The position numbers and the translations under genes were made by a program. DNA of 64,000 bases, from NCBI GenBank assembly GCA_964624165.1, contig CAZUWG010000002.1, forward strand, positions 18,753 to 82,752, written 5' to 3'. The notes below the pieces were generated by a model that worked only from the letters and a program-made list of their open reading frames with translations, was not told where the DNA came from and did not search any database. Positions 51,419 to 59,566 of this stretch are shown piece after piece (position 1 is the first letter of the stretch; every line of letters begins with the position of its first letter). Source of the stretch: OLB19 sp964624165. Lineage in GTDB: Bacteria > Patescibacteriota > Minisyncoccia > Phycocordibacterales > UBA918.

Positions 51419-52537
51419 ATGAGTTTCAAACACGTTGACAAAATCTTTTTGTTCGTGGTCATGATACTCACCATTGGCGGATTTTTTGTATTTTCTTCTG
51501 CTTCACTTGGCTTACTTACTCGCAGTACAGAGATCACTTCAGCGACGTCATTTTTATCTTCTGTCGCATTTTCACAATTCTTTTTTGGTATTGTGGGCGG
51601 CACTATCGCTCTCCTTATCACGAGTCATATCCATTATCGATTTTGGCGTAAATACGCTTTTTACATTTTTCTTGTCGCATCGATACTTACACTCTTAGTC
51701 TTCACTCCACTTGGGTTTGAGTACGGCGGCGCAAAACGTTGGCTTCATCTGGGCGGCTTTTCTTTTCAGCCAGCCGAGCTGTTGAAAATTGCCTTTGTTA
51801 TCTATATCGCTACCTGGCTTTCTGGAATGAAGGATGTCATAAAAGACACCAAGGCGGGTACGCTGCCATTTTTCGCAATTGTAGGAGTAGTCGGTGCAGT
51901 AATGCTTGCCCAGCCAGATACTGACACTTTTTTAATTATGGCTTTTGCAGCGACCGCCATGTTTTTGGTAGCGGGCGGACGCTGGCGTGATGTGGGTTTG
52001 GTGATGGTAGCCGTGAGCCTACTTGCTCTTATTCTTATCTTTACACGACCGTATATTAAAGACCGTATTACCACGTTTTTTAACCCTGAGCTGGACGCCC
52101 AGGGTGCCGGCTGGCAGATAAACCAATCACTCATTGCTATTGGTTCTGGCGGCTTTTGGGGTAACGGATACGGACAGAGTGTGCAAAAATTTGGCTATTT
52201 ACCCGAGCCAATTAGCGACTCGATTTTTGCTGTCTATGGTGAAGAGTTTGGATTTTTTGGAAGCTTTATCCTCTTGTTATTATTTTCTGCTTTTACTTTT
52301 CGTGGGCTGCGGATTGCTTCTCACGCCAAAGACCAGTTTGGCATGCTCCTGGTTGTAGGTCTCGTGGGTGTCATCGCCGGACAAGCCTTCCTTAATATTG
52401 CCGCCATGGCCGGACTTTTACCGCTGGGTGGTTTGCCGCTGCCTTTTATCAGCCACGGGGGGACGGCACTTTTAATGACTCTGGCTGCGGTGGGCGTGAT
52501 TTTAAATGTGTCTAAACACCAAACTAGGAAAGCTTAG
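51419..52537 (+). CDS. ftsW: SEDS glycosyltransferase FtsW
   Basis: A 372-aa protein with ten TM helices. Family segments: YGGAKRWLHLGGFSFQPAEL, LVVGLVGVIAGQAFLNIAAM and LPFISHGGTALLMTLAAVG. It polymerises lipid II during division. I call it ftsW and not rodA from its place between mraY and murG. The ATG at 51419 is chosen over an upstream in-frame start that overlaps mraY. Confidence 0.9.
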   Translation: MSFKHVDKIFLFVVMILTIGGFFVFSSASLGLLTRSTEITSATSFLSSVAFSQFFFGIVGGTIALLITSHIHYRFWRKYAFYIFLVASILTLLVFTPLGFEYGGAKRWLHLGGFSFQPAELLKIAFVIYIATWLSGMKDVIKDTKAGTLPFFAIVGVVGAVMLAQPDTDTFLIMAFAATAMFLVAGGRWRDVGLVMVAVSLLALILIFTRPYIKDRITTFFNPELDAQGAGWQINQSLIAIGSGGFWGNGYGQSVQKFGYLPEPISDSIFAVYGEEFGFFGSFILLLLFSAFTFRGLRIASHAKDQFGMLLVVGLVGVIAGQAFLNIAAMAGLLPLGGLPLPFISHGGTALLMTLAAVGVILNVSKHQTRKA

Positions 52538-52553
52538 CTGGTATACTATCGTT

Positions 52554-53672
52554 ATGAGAATTGGACTCGTAGGTGGAGGAACAGGAGGGCATTTTTATCC
52601 GCTAATCGCAATTGCGGAGGCGCTTCGTGATCAAGAATCAACACTGGGCATAGAGATAGACCTTCGTTATTTTGGCCCGGAACCGTATTCACAAACCTCA
52701 CTTGATGCATTAGAAATTGCATTCTCAAAAATTCCGGCAGGGAAGCGGCGGCGGTATTTTTCGCTTTTGAATATTCTTGATTTCTTTGTCATGCTTTATG
52801 GAGTGGTAGTGGCATTCTTCAAGCTCTTATTTCTTTATCCGGACGTCATTATGAGTAAGGGAGGTTTTACAAGTGTGCCGGTAGTGTTGGCGGCGAGAGT
52901 GCTCCGCATTCCGGTGGTGGTGCATGAGTCTGATACCAAAGTCGGCAGTGCCAATAAACTAGCCGCGAAATCTGCAAGGTATATTGCAGTGGCATATCCT
53001 GAAGCAGCGCAGTTTTTTCCGGAGGAAAAAACTGCGCTTGTCGGCATCCCGATCCGCAAATCTTTCTTTACTCCTCACAAAAATCCTCATCAGGTACTTG
53101 GCATTCCGAGTGATCGACCGGTAATTTTTGTAACTGGGGGATCCAGTGGTGCTGAAAGAATCAACACTTTGATCCTTGATAGCATTGATGAGTTACTCCC
53201 TCACTACACCATTATTCACCAAGTTGGAGATGCGAATATTTTTGCCGTTAGAGAAACAGCCCTCGCAAGGAAACTCCCGCAAGACCAGCTCTCTCGTTAC
53301 TTTATCTTAGGACACCTTGATAACACCAGCATGACTGCTGCCCTTGACGCCGCTGCGCTTATCATCGCCCGAGCGGGGAGTACGACGTTGTTTGAAATTG
53401 CGCTCAAAGGTAAACCATCGATCATTATTCCAATTCCCGAAAGCATAAGCCACGATCAAAAAACCAACGCTTACACATACGCCAATACTGGCGCCGCCAC
53501 CGTGCTCGAAGAAGCCAATATGACCGACAGTCTACTTGTGTCGGCAATAACGAGTATTATGGAAAACGAACTTACGTACCAGACCATGCAAAACGCTGCC
53601 TTGAACTTTACAAATAAAACAGCAGCCGCTACACTCGCTACAACCCTTATCAATATCGCACAAGAACACTAG
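52554..53672 (+). CDS. murG: UDP-GlcNAc lipid I glucosaminyltransferase MurG
   Basis: A 372-aa GT28 enzyme that makes lipid II. N-terminal GGGTGGHFYPLIAI, MSKGGFTSVPVVLAARV, then VTGGSSGAERIN and ARAGSTTLFEIALKGKPSI (the UDP-GlcNAc site). TATACT at 52542-52547 is 6 nt before the ATG at 52554, giving a leaderless start. The earlier in-frame ATG at 52506 lies inside ftsW and is not needed. Confidence 0.95.
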   Translation: MRIGLVGGGTGGHFYPLIAIAEALRDQESTLGIEIDLRYFGPEPYSQTSLDALEIAFSKIPAGKRRRYFSLLNILDFFVMLYGVVVAFFKLLFLYPDVIMSKGGFTSVPVVLAARVLRIPVVVHESDTKVGSANKLAAKSARYIAVAYPEAAQFFPEEKTALVGIPIRKSFFTPHKNPHQVLGIPSDRPVIFVTGGSSGAERINTLILDSIDELLPHYTIIHQVGDANIFAVRETALARKLPQDQLSRYFILGHLDNTSMTAALDAAALIIARAGSTTLFEIALKGKPSIIIPIPESISHDQKTNAYTYANTGAATVLEEANMTDSLLVSAITSIMENELTYQTMQNAALNFTNKTAAATLATTLINIAQEH

Positions 53673-53674
53673 TC

Positions 53675-55027
53675 ATGAGCAACATCATTACCCGCATGCC
53701 ACCAAGTCCGACCGGGCATCTACATATCGGAACCGCCCGTACGGCGCTTTTTAACTATTTATTTGCAAAAAAACACGGCGGCAAAATGATACTGCGCAGT
53801 GAAGATACCGACAAAGCCAGAAGTACCAAAGCCTACGAGACCGAGATCGTGGAAGGTCTGAAATGGCTCGGTATTACTTGGGATAATGAAGAGATCTTTC
53901 GCCAGTCTGAACGAACTCCACTTTATAGAGGCTACCTTGAAAAAATGATCGCAGCTGGTACTGCTTATCTTTCCAAGGAGCCTAAAAAAGACGACCCTAC
54001 GACTCTTATCGAAGTAGTGCGACTCAAAAACCCAAACAAAACCATCACTTTCACTGACTTAGTGCGCGGTGAAATCACCTTTGACACCACTGAACTTGGC
54101 GACATTGTCATAGCGCGTACGATTGATGATCCTTTATATCACCTGACGGTGGTGGTGGATGATTTTGAGATGGGCGTGACGCATGTCATCCGTGGCGAAG
54201 ACCATATAGCCAATACGCCACGGCAAATCTTGATCCAAGAAGCGATCAAAGCTCCCTTACCCGCCTATGCACATCTGCCACTGATTCTTGCCTCAGACCG
54301 TTCAAAAATGTCGAAGCGTCATGGGGCCGTGGCTTTATTAGAATATCAAAACGCTGGCTTTCTCCCGGCTGCGATCACAAACTATCTGGCACTCTTAGGC
54401 TGGAATCCGGGTACCGAACAAGAAATTTTTACGCCTGAGGCACTGGTAGAGGCCTTTTCACTTGAGGGCGTACAAAAGGGCGGGGCAGTCTTTGATCTGC
54501 ATAAATTTACTTGGGTCAACAAACAACATTTAGCCCTGCTTTCAGATGCCGAGTTTACTCAATATGTGATGGAGCATGGTGGCAATTCGCTTCGCGAATT
54601 GCCACAGTTTACAGACGCCGCTTGGCAACGTTTGCTCCCGACGATACGCGAACGGATTAGTCTAGGAAAAGAATTTGCCGATGCTGTAGCAGCAGGGGAG
54701 TATGATTTTGCCTTCTCGAAGGTGCAACCAAGTCGCGAGCTTCTTAAGTGGAAAAACGACAATAAGCCAGAAGACGCGGTGCCTCGCCTCCTTGAAGTAG
54801 CGTCTCTGCTTGAGGCTGCCGACTTTTCTTCACCTGACACCATCAAAGCAGCCCTCTGGGATTATGCGGAAAAGGTAGGGAAGGGGGAAGTGCTGTGGCC
54901 ACTTCGCGTTTCTGTGACAGCACTGGAACGCTCACCAGATCCATTTACGGCGCTCTTTATTGTAGGCAAAGAGGAAGGTCTTTTACGCATACACAACACC
55001 GTCGATATCTTGAAAAGCCACTCATAA
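53675..55027 (+). CDS. gltX: Glutamyl-tRNA synthetase
   Basis: A 450-aa class I synthetase. HIGH: RMPPSPTGHLHIGTARTALF. KMSKS: SDRSKMSKRHGAVAL. GEDHIANTPRQILIQEA lies between. The anticodon-binding region is helical. A perfect 12-bp palindrome lies inside the coding sequence at 54579-54605, encoding GGNSLRELP. Two nt after murG. Confidence 0.96.
   Translation: MSNIITRMPPSPTGHLHIGTARTALFNYLFAKKHGGKMILRSEDTDKARSTKAYETEIVEGLKWLGITWDNEEIFRQSERTPLYRGYLEKMIAAGTAYLSKEPKKDDPTTLIEVVRLKNPNKTITFTDLVRGEITFDTTELGDIVIARTIDDPLYHLTVVVDDFEMGVTHVIRGEDHIANTPRQILIQEAIKAPLPAYAHLPLILASDRSKMSKRHGAVALLEYQNAGFLPAAITNYLALLGWNPGTEQEIFTPEALVEAFSLEGVQKGGAVFDLHKFTWVNKQHLALLSDAEFTQYVMEHGGNSLRELPQFTDAAWQRLLPTIRERISLGKEFADAVAAGEYDFAFSKVQPSRELLKWKNDNKPEDAVPRLLEVASLLEAADFSSPDTIKAALWDYAEKVGKGEVLWPLRVSVTALERSPDPFTALFIVGKEEGLLRIHNTVDILKSHS
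54579..54605. repeat. Palindrome inside gltX
   Basis: GTGGCAATTCGC at 54579-54590, loop TTC, complement at 54594-54605. Its core GCTTCGC is the same as in several intergenic terminators of this window. Confidence 0.75.
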
Positions 55028-55049
55028 ATACATGGTATTATAGTGAAGT

Positions 55050-56354
55050 ATGTCGTACCGCATCGCTATAAGTTTCTTTTTTGGAATCGTGCTCTCCGTT
55101 TGTGTGGGGGCGCTCTTACCTCTTTTTCCTTATGCGGATGCACAATCAGTCGATGATCTAAAACAACAAATTGCCGACCGTAACGAACGACTCAAAAGCA
55201 TTGAAAAAGAAATCGCTGAATACGAAGCTGCTCTCAAGGAGGTGGGGGCAGAACGCTCCACACTCGAAAAAGCCATCCGCGGGCTGGAGCTTGAACGCGG
55301 CAAAATCAACGCTGACATCCGTTACACAGAAAATCTCATCGGCAACACCGATATGGAGATTGATAAACTATCACTAGAAATTCGCAAAACACAGCTCGAT
55401 ATCAACCAAAATATGTCTGCTATCGGCGAAACCCTCCGCGCTTTACAGACCACCGACGACATCACACTCCTTGAAGCTTTGCTTCGCTATGAAAACATCT
55501 CAGAATTCTGGGGCTACATCGCAGACCTTTCAACCGTACGCACCAGCATGGGTGACCAAGTGACTCTGCTCTCAGGTCTCCAAGAAGAGCTGCAGGATCG
55601 AAAGTTTGAAGAGACAGGTAAGCGAGAAGATTTAGTCAGTCTCAAAGAGCAGTACGCAGGGCAACAAGCCATCTTGTCTGCGAATAAAGCAGAAAAAGAC
55701 GAGCTGCTGCAGTCCACAAAAAGCGAAGAAGCCGCTTATCAAGATCAGCTGAAGTCAAAACAAGCAGCAAAAGATGCCCTCCTTAAAGAAGTAGCCAACA
55801 TCGAGTCACAACTTAAATTCATTCTTGACCCCAACAAAATCCCTACCGCCGGCAGCGCAGTCTTCCGCTGGCCGCTTGATAGTGTCTATATTACGCAGTA
55901 CTTTGGCTATACGAAATTTGCACTCGGAGGCGCTTACGGCGGCAGCAAACACAACGGTGTCGACTTCGGCACACCAACCGGCAGCCGCCTCTATGCACCT
56001 CTCTCTGGGACGATTCGCGCCACCGGTAATACCGACTTAGTCGCTGGTTGTTACTCTTGGGGAAAATGGATATTGGTTGATCACCCCAACGGACTTTCAA
56101 GTATGTTTGCTCACTTAAGTAACGTGCAAGTGAGCGCTGGCCAGCAAGTTAGCACCGGCGACGTCATCGGCTTCACCGGCAACACTGGCTACAGCACCGG
56201 ACCTCACCTACACTACACATTATATGTCTCAGACGCAGTCCAAGTAAAAGGCTTCAACGAGTTTAAGTCGGTTACAAGCTGTGGTTCGGCCGCCTCACCA
56301 TTCTCTGCCATAGAAGGGTACCTAAACCCTCTTGATTACCTACCTGCTATTTAG
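55050..56354 (+). CDS. EnvC-like M23 peptidase with coiled coil
   Basis: A 434-aa secreted protein. Signal peptide to about residue 30 (VCVGALLPLFPYADAQS). Long coiled coils at about 32-120 and 170-265. The LytM/M23 domain starts at about 300: KHNGVDFGTPTG (zinc His and Asp), HLSNVQVSAGQQV and GPHLHYTLYV (HxH). The order is that of EnvC/NlpD activators or of an active peptidoglycan endopeptidase. The zinc residues are complete, so it may be active. It ends the division block. Confidence 0.9.
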   Translation: MSYRIAISFFFGIVLSVCVGALLPLFPYADAQSVDDLKQQIADRNERLKSIEKEIAEYEAALKEVGAERSTLEKAIRGLELERGKINADIRYTENLIGNTDMEIDKLSLEIRKTQLDINQNMSAIGETLRALQTTDDITLLEALLRYENISEFWGYIADLSTVRTSMGDQVTLLSGLQEELQDRKFEETGKREDLVSLKEQYAGQQAILSANKAEKDELLQSTKSEEAAYQDQLKSKQAAKDALLKEVANIESQLKFILDPNKIPTAGSAVFRWPLDSVYITQYFGYTKFALGGAYGGSKHNGVDFGTPTGSRLYAPLSGTIRATGNTDLVAGCYSWGKWILVDHPNGLSSMFAHLSNVQVSAGQQVSTGDVIGFTGNTGYSTGPHLHYTLYVSDAVQVKGFNEFKSVTSCGSAASPFSAIEGYLNPLDYLPAI

Positions 56355-56392
56355 AATATTTAGAGATTAGAGTTGATGACTCTAGAGCAGGC

Positions 56393-56432
56393 GATGAGTG
56401 CGCCGGAAGCGAAAGCCTCCGGCGCACTCATC
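56393..56432. terminator. 15-bp hairpin with GC-GAAA-GC apex
   Basis: Arms 56393-56407 and 56418-56432, inner GCGAAAGC tetraloop, followed by TTTTC. Ends the cell-wall block. Confidence 0.87.
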
Positions 56433-56436
56433 TTTT

Positions 56437-57241
56437 CATACCATCTTCATCCTCAAAAATAATTAAGATAAGAAATTATTAGTTCGCACAATATTAATAC
56501 CTAAAGTCAGGGGAGAGGGGAGGCTAAAGGAGCTGTGTCCCTCTACCTACCAATGAGCATGCAGAGCTTGGAAAGCTTTTTAGAGGACCGCGCAAAAAAA
56601 TAAATAATAAAAATGTGCTGGGTAAAAATAAAAAATAACTTTTTTCAAAATAAAAATTGTTTTAAAAATAAGAAAAATATTTTAGAATCTTTTTTTATAT
56701 TCAAAATTATGATTAATTTTAAAAGCATCAAGATAACCATAAAAGAACCGTAAAAAGACTCCACATCAGTCAATTTTACATTTTAAGACCGATGTCTCAC
56801 CCTGCCTTAGATTAGACACTTTTCTTAGAGGTACTAGATGTCGTCTTTCAGTATAAAAACGCTTAGAATCGATCCTACGGCCTCAAAATACGGCTCTAAT
56901 ACGTAGCTCCACAGCTAAGGAGAATTGCGGTCAAAAAGTCGGAAAACATGATCTTTGATGACGAAATACAAAGAAAATGATGGACAGGGCACATACATAA
57001 ACGGAAGTCGCTAGTGCTTATAAGAGAGCATAAAGCTTTTTACTTACGGCATGAGGGCTTTATCCTTACTATACACAGCAAAGTCCTCTATATAAATAAA
57101 ACCCCATCTTTTTTGTGATATAATTGAGTATTAGAGATATTATACTCAGTTTATAGTATCTGGATTATAGCCTTATTTTAATTTCAAGTGTGCTCAAACA
57201 ACCTCCTCCCCGGCATTCAAAATGCTACACTTAAAAAACCT
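56437..57241. other. AT-rich gene-free region
   Basis: About 800 nt with no credible coding frame, visibly richer in A and T than its surroundings, with long A/T runs at 56600-56720. The part 56505-56592 (GGGGAGAGGGGAGG..., AGCTT-GGA-AAGCT) can fold into several short hairpins, but I recognise no RNA family. A 28-bp dif-like inverted repeat lies at 57123-57150. Promoter-like boxes TATAAT (57118-57123) and TACACT (57226-57231) serve the recombinase. Confidence 0.8.
57123..57150. other. Candidate Xer recombination site (dif-like, 28 bp)
   Basis: ATTGAGTATTA (57123-57133), 6-bp spacer GAGATA, TTATACTCAGT (57140-57150). The left arm matches the reverse complement of the right arm in 9 of 11 positions. 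Two 11-bp arms around a 6-bp spacer are the exact geometry of XerC/XerD dif sites, and the right arm starts TTAT as in dif. It lies 92 bp before a Xer-like gene. An operator for that gene is the alternative. Confidence 0.5.
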
Positions 57242-58216
57242 ATGTCAGTACCGCAAAACAAAAAACATACTGCCGCCGCTATCTTGCCTCACCTCGACGA
57301 TTTCTTGCTCCATATCCAGGCAAACAATTACTCAGAAAAAACACGTAAAAGTTACGAGCGAGATTTGCTTACTTTTGATTTTTTCCTTTTACATGAAATG
57401 GGCGGACTCCCCTTTCCGAAAATAAATAAAAAAACTATTGAACAATTCAAAGCGTACCTCAACTCTCGTGACAGAAAAACGGCCCAAGGTAGCGTATCAG
57501 AATCATTCCTCACCAGCGGTTCTATCAACCGGATGCTCTCGTCACTGCGTCGGTACTTGTCGTATCTGGCAGATATGGATCTGGAAGTACCAGTTGTGCC
57601 AAGTGCCATTAAAATGGTGCGTACGGAGAAAAAGCATGGCCAAGTCGCTGAACTCCATGAGCTCATAGCCTTAATTGAATCACCGATGATATATGAGAAA
57701 AATGAATTTGTTGCCCTTCGAAACCGAGCTGCCCTCGAAACTCTTTTTGCAAGTGGTATGCGTATATCAGAACTCATTAGCCTACGTCGCAATCAGCTTG
57801 ATAAGACGGGAAAAATATTTATTGAAGGAAAAGGCCGAAAACAGCGCTTTATTTATCTCACAGACCGTGCAAAAAAACATCTTGATGCTTACCTCGCAAT
57901 ACGCACAGATGATTTACCCTACCTCTTTATTGCCCGCAGTGGACAGCATGTCGATAAAAAAGACAAACACATATCAGCAAATTATCTTCAGATGAAAATA
58001 AAACGATATCGAGAACTCCTTGGTATCAATGTCCCTACCAGCGCTCACTCACTTCGTCACGGGTTTGCTACCTACTTGGCAGAACAAGGTGCAAACCCGG
58101 CAGCAATTCAAATTCTCCTTGGACATGAGTCGCTTGATACCACTACGCGCTATGTCCATGCCTCTGATAAATATGCCGAAGAAACGCATAAAAACTTCCA
58201 CCCGCTAAAAAAATAG
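57242..58216 (+). CDS. Xer-type tyrosine recombinase
   Basis: A 324-aa protein. The N-terminal SAM-like core-binding domain (LDDFLLHIQANNYSEKTRKS) is followed by the catalytic domain: ASGMRISELISLRR (first Arg), GKGRKQRFIYL (Lys), AHSLRHGFATYLAEQG (H-x-x-R), LLGHESLDTTTRYVH (His and nucleophile Tyr). This is the XerC/XerD class. I prefer ATG 57242, with TACACT 10 nt before, over GTG 57188, because alignable sequence starts there. It probably resolves chromosome dimers or acts on the dif-like site upstream. Confidence 0.88.
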   Translation: MSVPQNKKHTAAAILPHLDDFLLHIQANNYSEKTRKSYERDLLTFDFFLLHEMGGLPFPKINKKTIEQFKAYLNSRDRKTAQGSVSESFLTSGSINRMLSSLRRYLSYLADMDLEVPVVPSAIKMVRTEKKHGQVAELHELIALIESPMIYEKNEFVALRNRAALETLFASGMRISELISLRRNQLDKTGKIFIEGKGRKQRFIYLTDRAKKHLDAYLAIRTDDLPYLFIARSGQHVDKKDKHISANYLQMKIKRYRELLGINVPTSAHSLRHGFATYLAEQGANPAAIQILLGHESLDTTTRYVHASDKYAEETHKNFHPLKK

Positions 58217-58217
58217 T

Positions 58218-58835
58218 ATGCGTCGACCAGTCTGGACGAAAACAAAACTACGCGCCGGCTTCCAGGCGTTTAAGAAGCTTCATGGACATTTTCCGGTCGC
58301 TGAGGAAATTGACGATTTTCCTCTCCTCCCTTCTGCTCGTCTCATTCAAAAACGCTTTGGTGGTCTGCCTACTTTACGAGCATCGCTAGGATTAACTGCA
58401 ACCCACTTTGGCAAAGGCCCTATGCGAAGCCGCATTGCGACTGAAGTCAACCAGCGCGGGCGCGCGGAAGAGCGTCAACTTGAAAATTGGCTTGTTACAC
58501 ATTTCGGCGAACGTAATGTTCACCCCGAGAAGTTGTTTGGTCATGGAAAAAGCCGGGTTGATTTCTATATTTGCCATGAAGAAACTACTTTTGGAATCGA
58601 TATTTTTTACCCAAACACATTACGCACCCTTGAAAGCAGCCTCAATATTAAACAGAAAAAATATCAGCATTTTTCTCAACCACTTTATATCGCCATTGCC
58701 AACCCACTGTTTACACAAACCATGCTCGATGCGTATGTATCTCGAAAAAAGAATCCCCTACCCTCACACATCACACTCCTCACCAAGGCCAAACTCATGA
58801 CACACTTACGTAAAAAAGTGCAGTCAACTCAGTAG
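58218..58835 (+). CDS. Nuclease-like protein with HNH-repeat-type N-terminus
   Basis: A 205-aa protein following the recombinase by 1 nt. Residues 5-57 resemble the homing-endonuclease-associated repeat: LRAGFQAFKKLHGHFPVAEE and LIQKRFGGLPTLRASLGL. The C-terminal half has RAEERQLENWLVTHFGERNV, SRVDFYICHEETTFGIDIFY and KKYQHFSQPLYIAIAN, which could be a divergent PD-(D/E)XK or very-short-patch-type fold, but the catalytic Lys is not clear. The tight coupling to xer suggests a joint role at DNA ends or recombination. Not confirmed. Confidence 0.65.
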   Translation: MRRPVWTKTKLRAGFQAFKKLHGHFPVAEEIDDFPLLPSARLIQKRFGGLPTLRASLGLTATHFGKGPMRSRIATEVNQRGRAEERQLENWLVTHFGERNVHPEKLFGHGKSRVDFYICHEETTFGIDIFYPNTLRTLESSLNIKQKKYQHFSQPLYIAIANPLFTQTMLDAYVSRKKNPLPSHITLLTKAKLMTHLRKKVQSTQ

Positions 58836-58845
58836 TACAAAGCAA

Positions 58846-58870
58846 GCCCCGGACGCACTGCGTCCGGGGC
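58846..58870. terminator. GC-rich hairpin between convergent genes
   Basis: GCCCCGGACGCA (58846-58857) and its complement (58859-58870) across one base. It separates the plus-strand recombinase unit from the minus-strand genes. Confidence 0.75.
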
Positions 58871-58874
58871 CATT

Positions 58875-59291
58875 TCACTCACGAAAACGCGCTTCCGCGA
58901 GGCGAGCTCTCAGGCCCGCCCCAACGAGTATTGCCGACGGCATGATGGCACCCTGGATGAAGTCGTGCAGGGTGAGGCGGCCATTTAAGGCCTGGAAGAT
59001 CCCCTCGACCAAAAATCCGACGCCAAGCAGGAGCGCCACTACCGCCACAGTGCCAGCATGCTCGCCAGCCACAACCAGCATTAAGAAGTGCAGCCCGTGA
59101 ACGACCAACGCCACCACCAGCAACATCGGGAGCAGATTGATTACCGTCTGCAAGACCCTCACAAGAGGGTCGGCAAATGGTGCTGTTTCATGCCAGAAGG
59201 CGACAGCCATCACAGCTGTCAGTGAGTACGCAAAGAAACACCAGCTGCTTTCTGGCTCAGAGCTTCTAAAGCAACCAGGTAGCCATTTCAT
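58875..59291 (-). CDS. GC-rich multi-pass membrane protein with a Shine-Dalgarno
   Basis: A 138-aa protein with about four TM helices. The first is near 20-35, then LLPMLLVVALVVHGLHFLML, AVVALLLGVGFLVEGIF, and a helix before the basic end. The ATG at 59291 has TAAGGAGATACGAC before it on the minus strand, a good ribosome-binding site, which is unusual in this window. The coding sequence is visibly more GC-rich than its neighbours. Both facts suggest recent transfer. No family recognised. Confidence 0.65.
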   Translation of the reverse strand: MKWLPGCFRSSEPESSWCFFAYSLTAVMAVAFWHETAPFADPLVRVLQTVINLLPMLLVVALVVHGLHFLMLVVAGEHAGTVAVVALLLGVGFLVEGIFQALNGRLTLHDFIQGAIMPSAILVGAGLRARLAEARFRE

Positions 59292-59418
59292 GTCGTATCT
59301 CCTTACATTATTTCTAGCTGGAATATACCACGAAATACACATTTGGCAATCTTCGACACAGCTTTTACAACTAGGCTAATAACAAAAATTGCCTATCTGC
59401 TTCATTATATGAGTGCAG

Positions 59419-59562
59419 CTACTTCCCTAGGACACTCATGGCCGCAAAACCCACAAAGACAAGGGCGACGAGAGTGAGGCCTGTCTCCACATCGACCGAC
59501 ACTCCACGTGTAATGATATAAAGCAATACGAGAATAAAGAGAATAATCTTTACGATCCACAT
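59419..59562 (-). CDS. 47-aa two-TM membrane peptide
   Basis: Starts at ATG 59562, inside which two hydrophobic segments (IVKIILFILVLLYII and LTLVALVFVGFAAM) flank a short loop. TACAAT on the minus strand at 59574-59569 lies exactly 6 nt upstream, within the last codons of murI, so it has its own leaderless promoter. It starts 4 nt after the murI stop. Confidence 0.6.
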   Translation of the reverse strand: MWIVKIILFILVLLYIITRGVSVDVETGLTLVALVFVGFAAMSVLGK

Positions 59563-59566
59563 ACGT

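Noticed and set aside
56505..56592. Possible RNase P, SRP or tmRNA in the gene-free stretch
   Set aside because: None of the conserved elements of these RNAs could be found. Only short generic hairpins are seen.
57118..57150. loxP- or IS-end-like repeat
   Set aside because: The arm length and spacer (11-6-11) fit dif geometry and not loxP (13-8-13), and no transposase or target-site duplication is seen.
57188..57241. GTG 57188 as start of the recombinase
   Set aside because: The added 18 residues do not look like a Xer N-terminus, and ATG 57242 has a promoter-like box before it.
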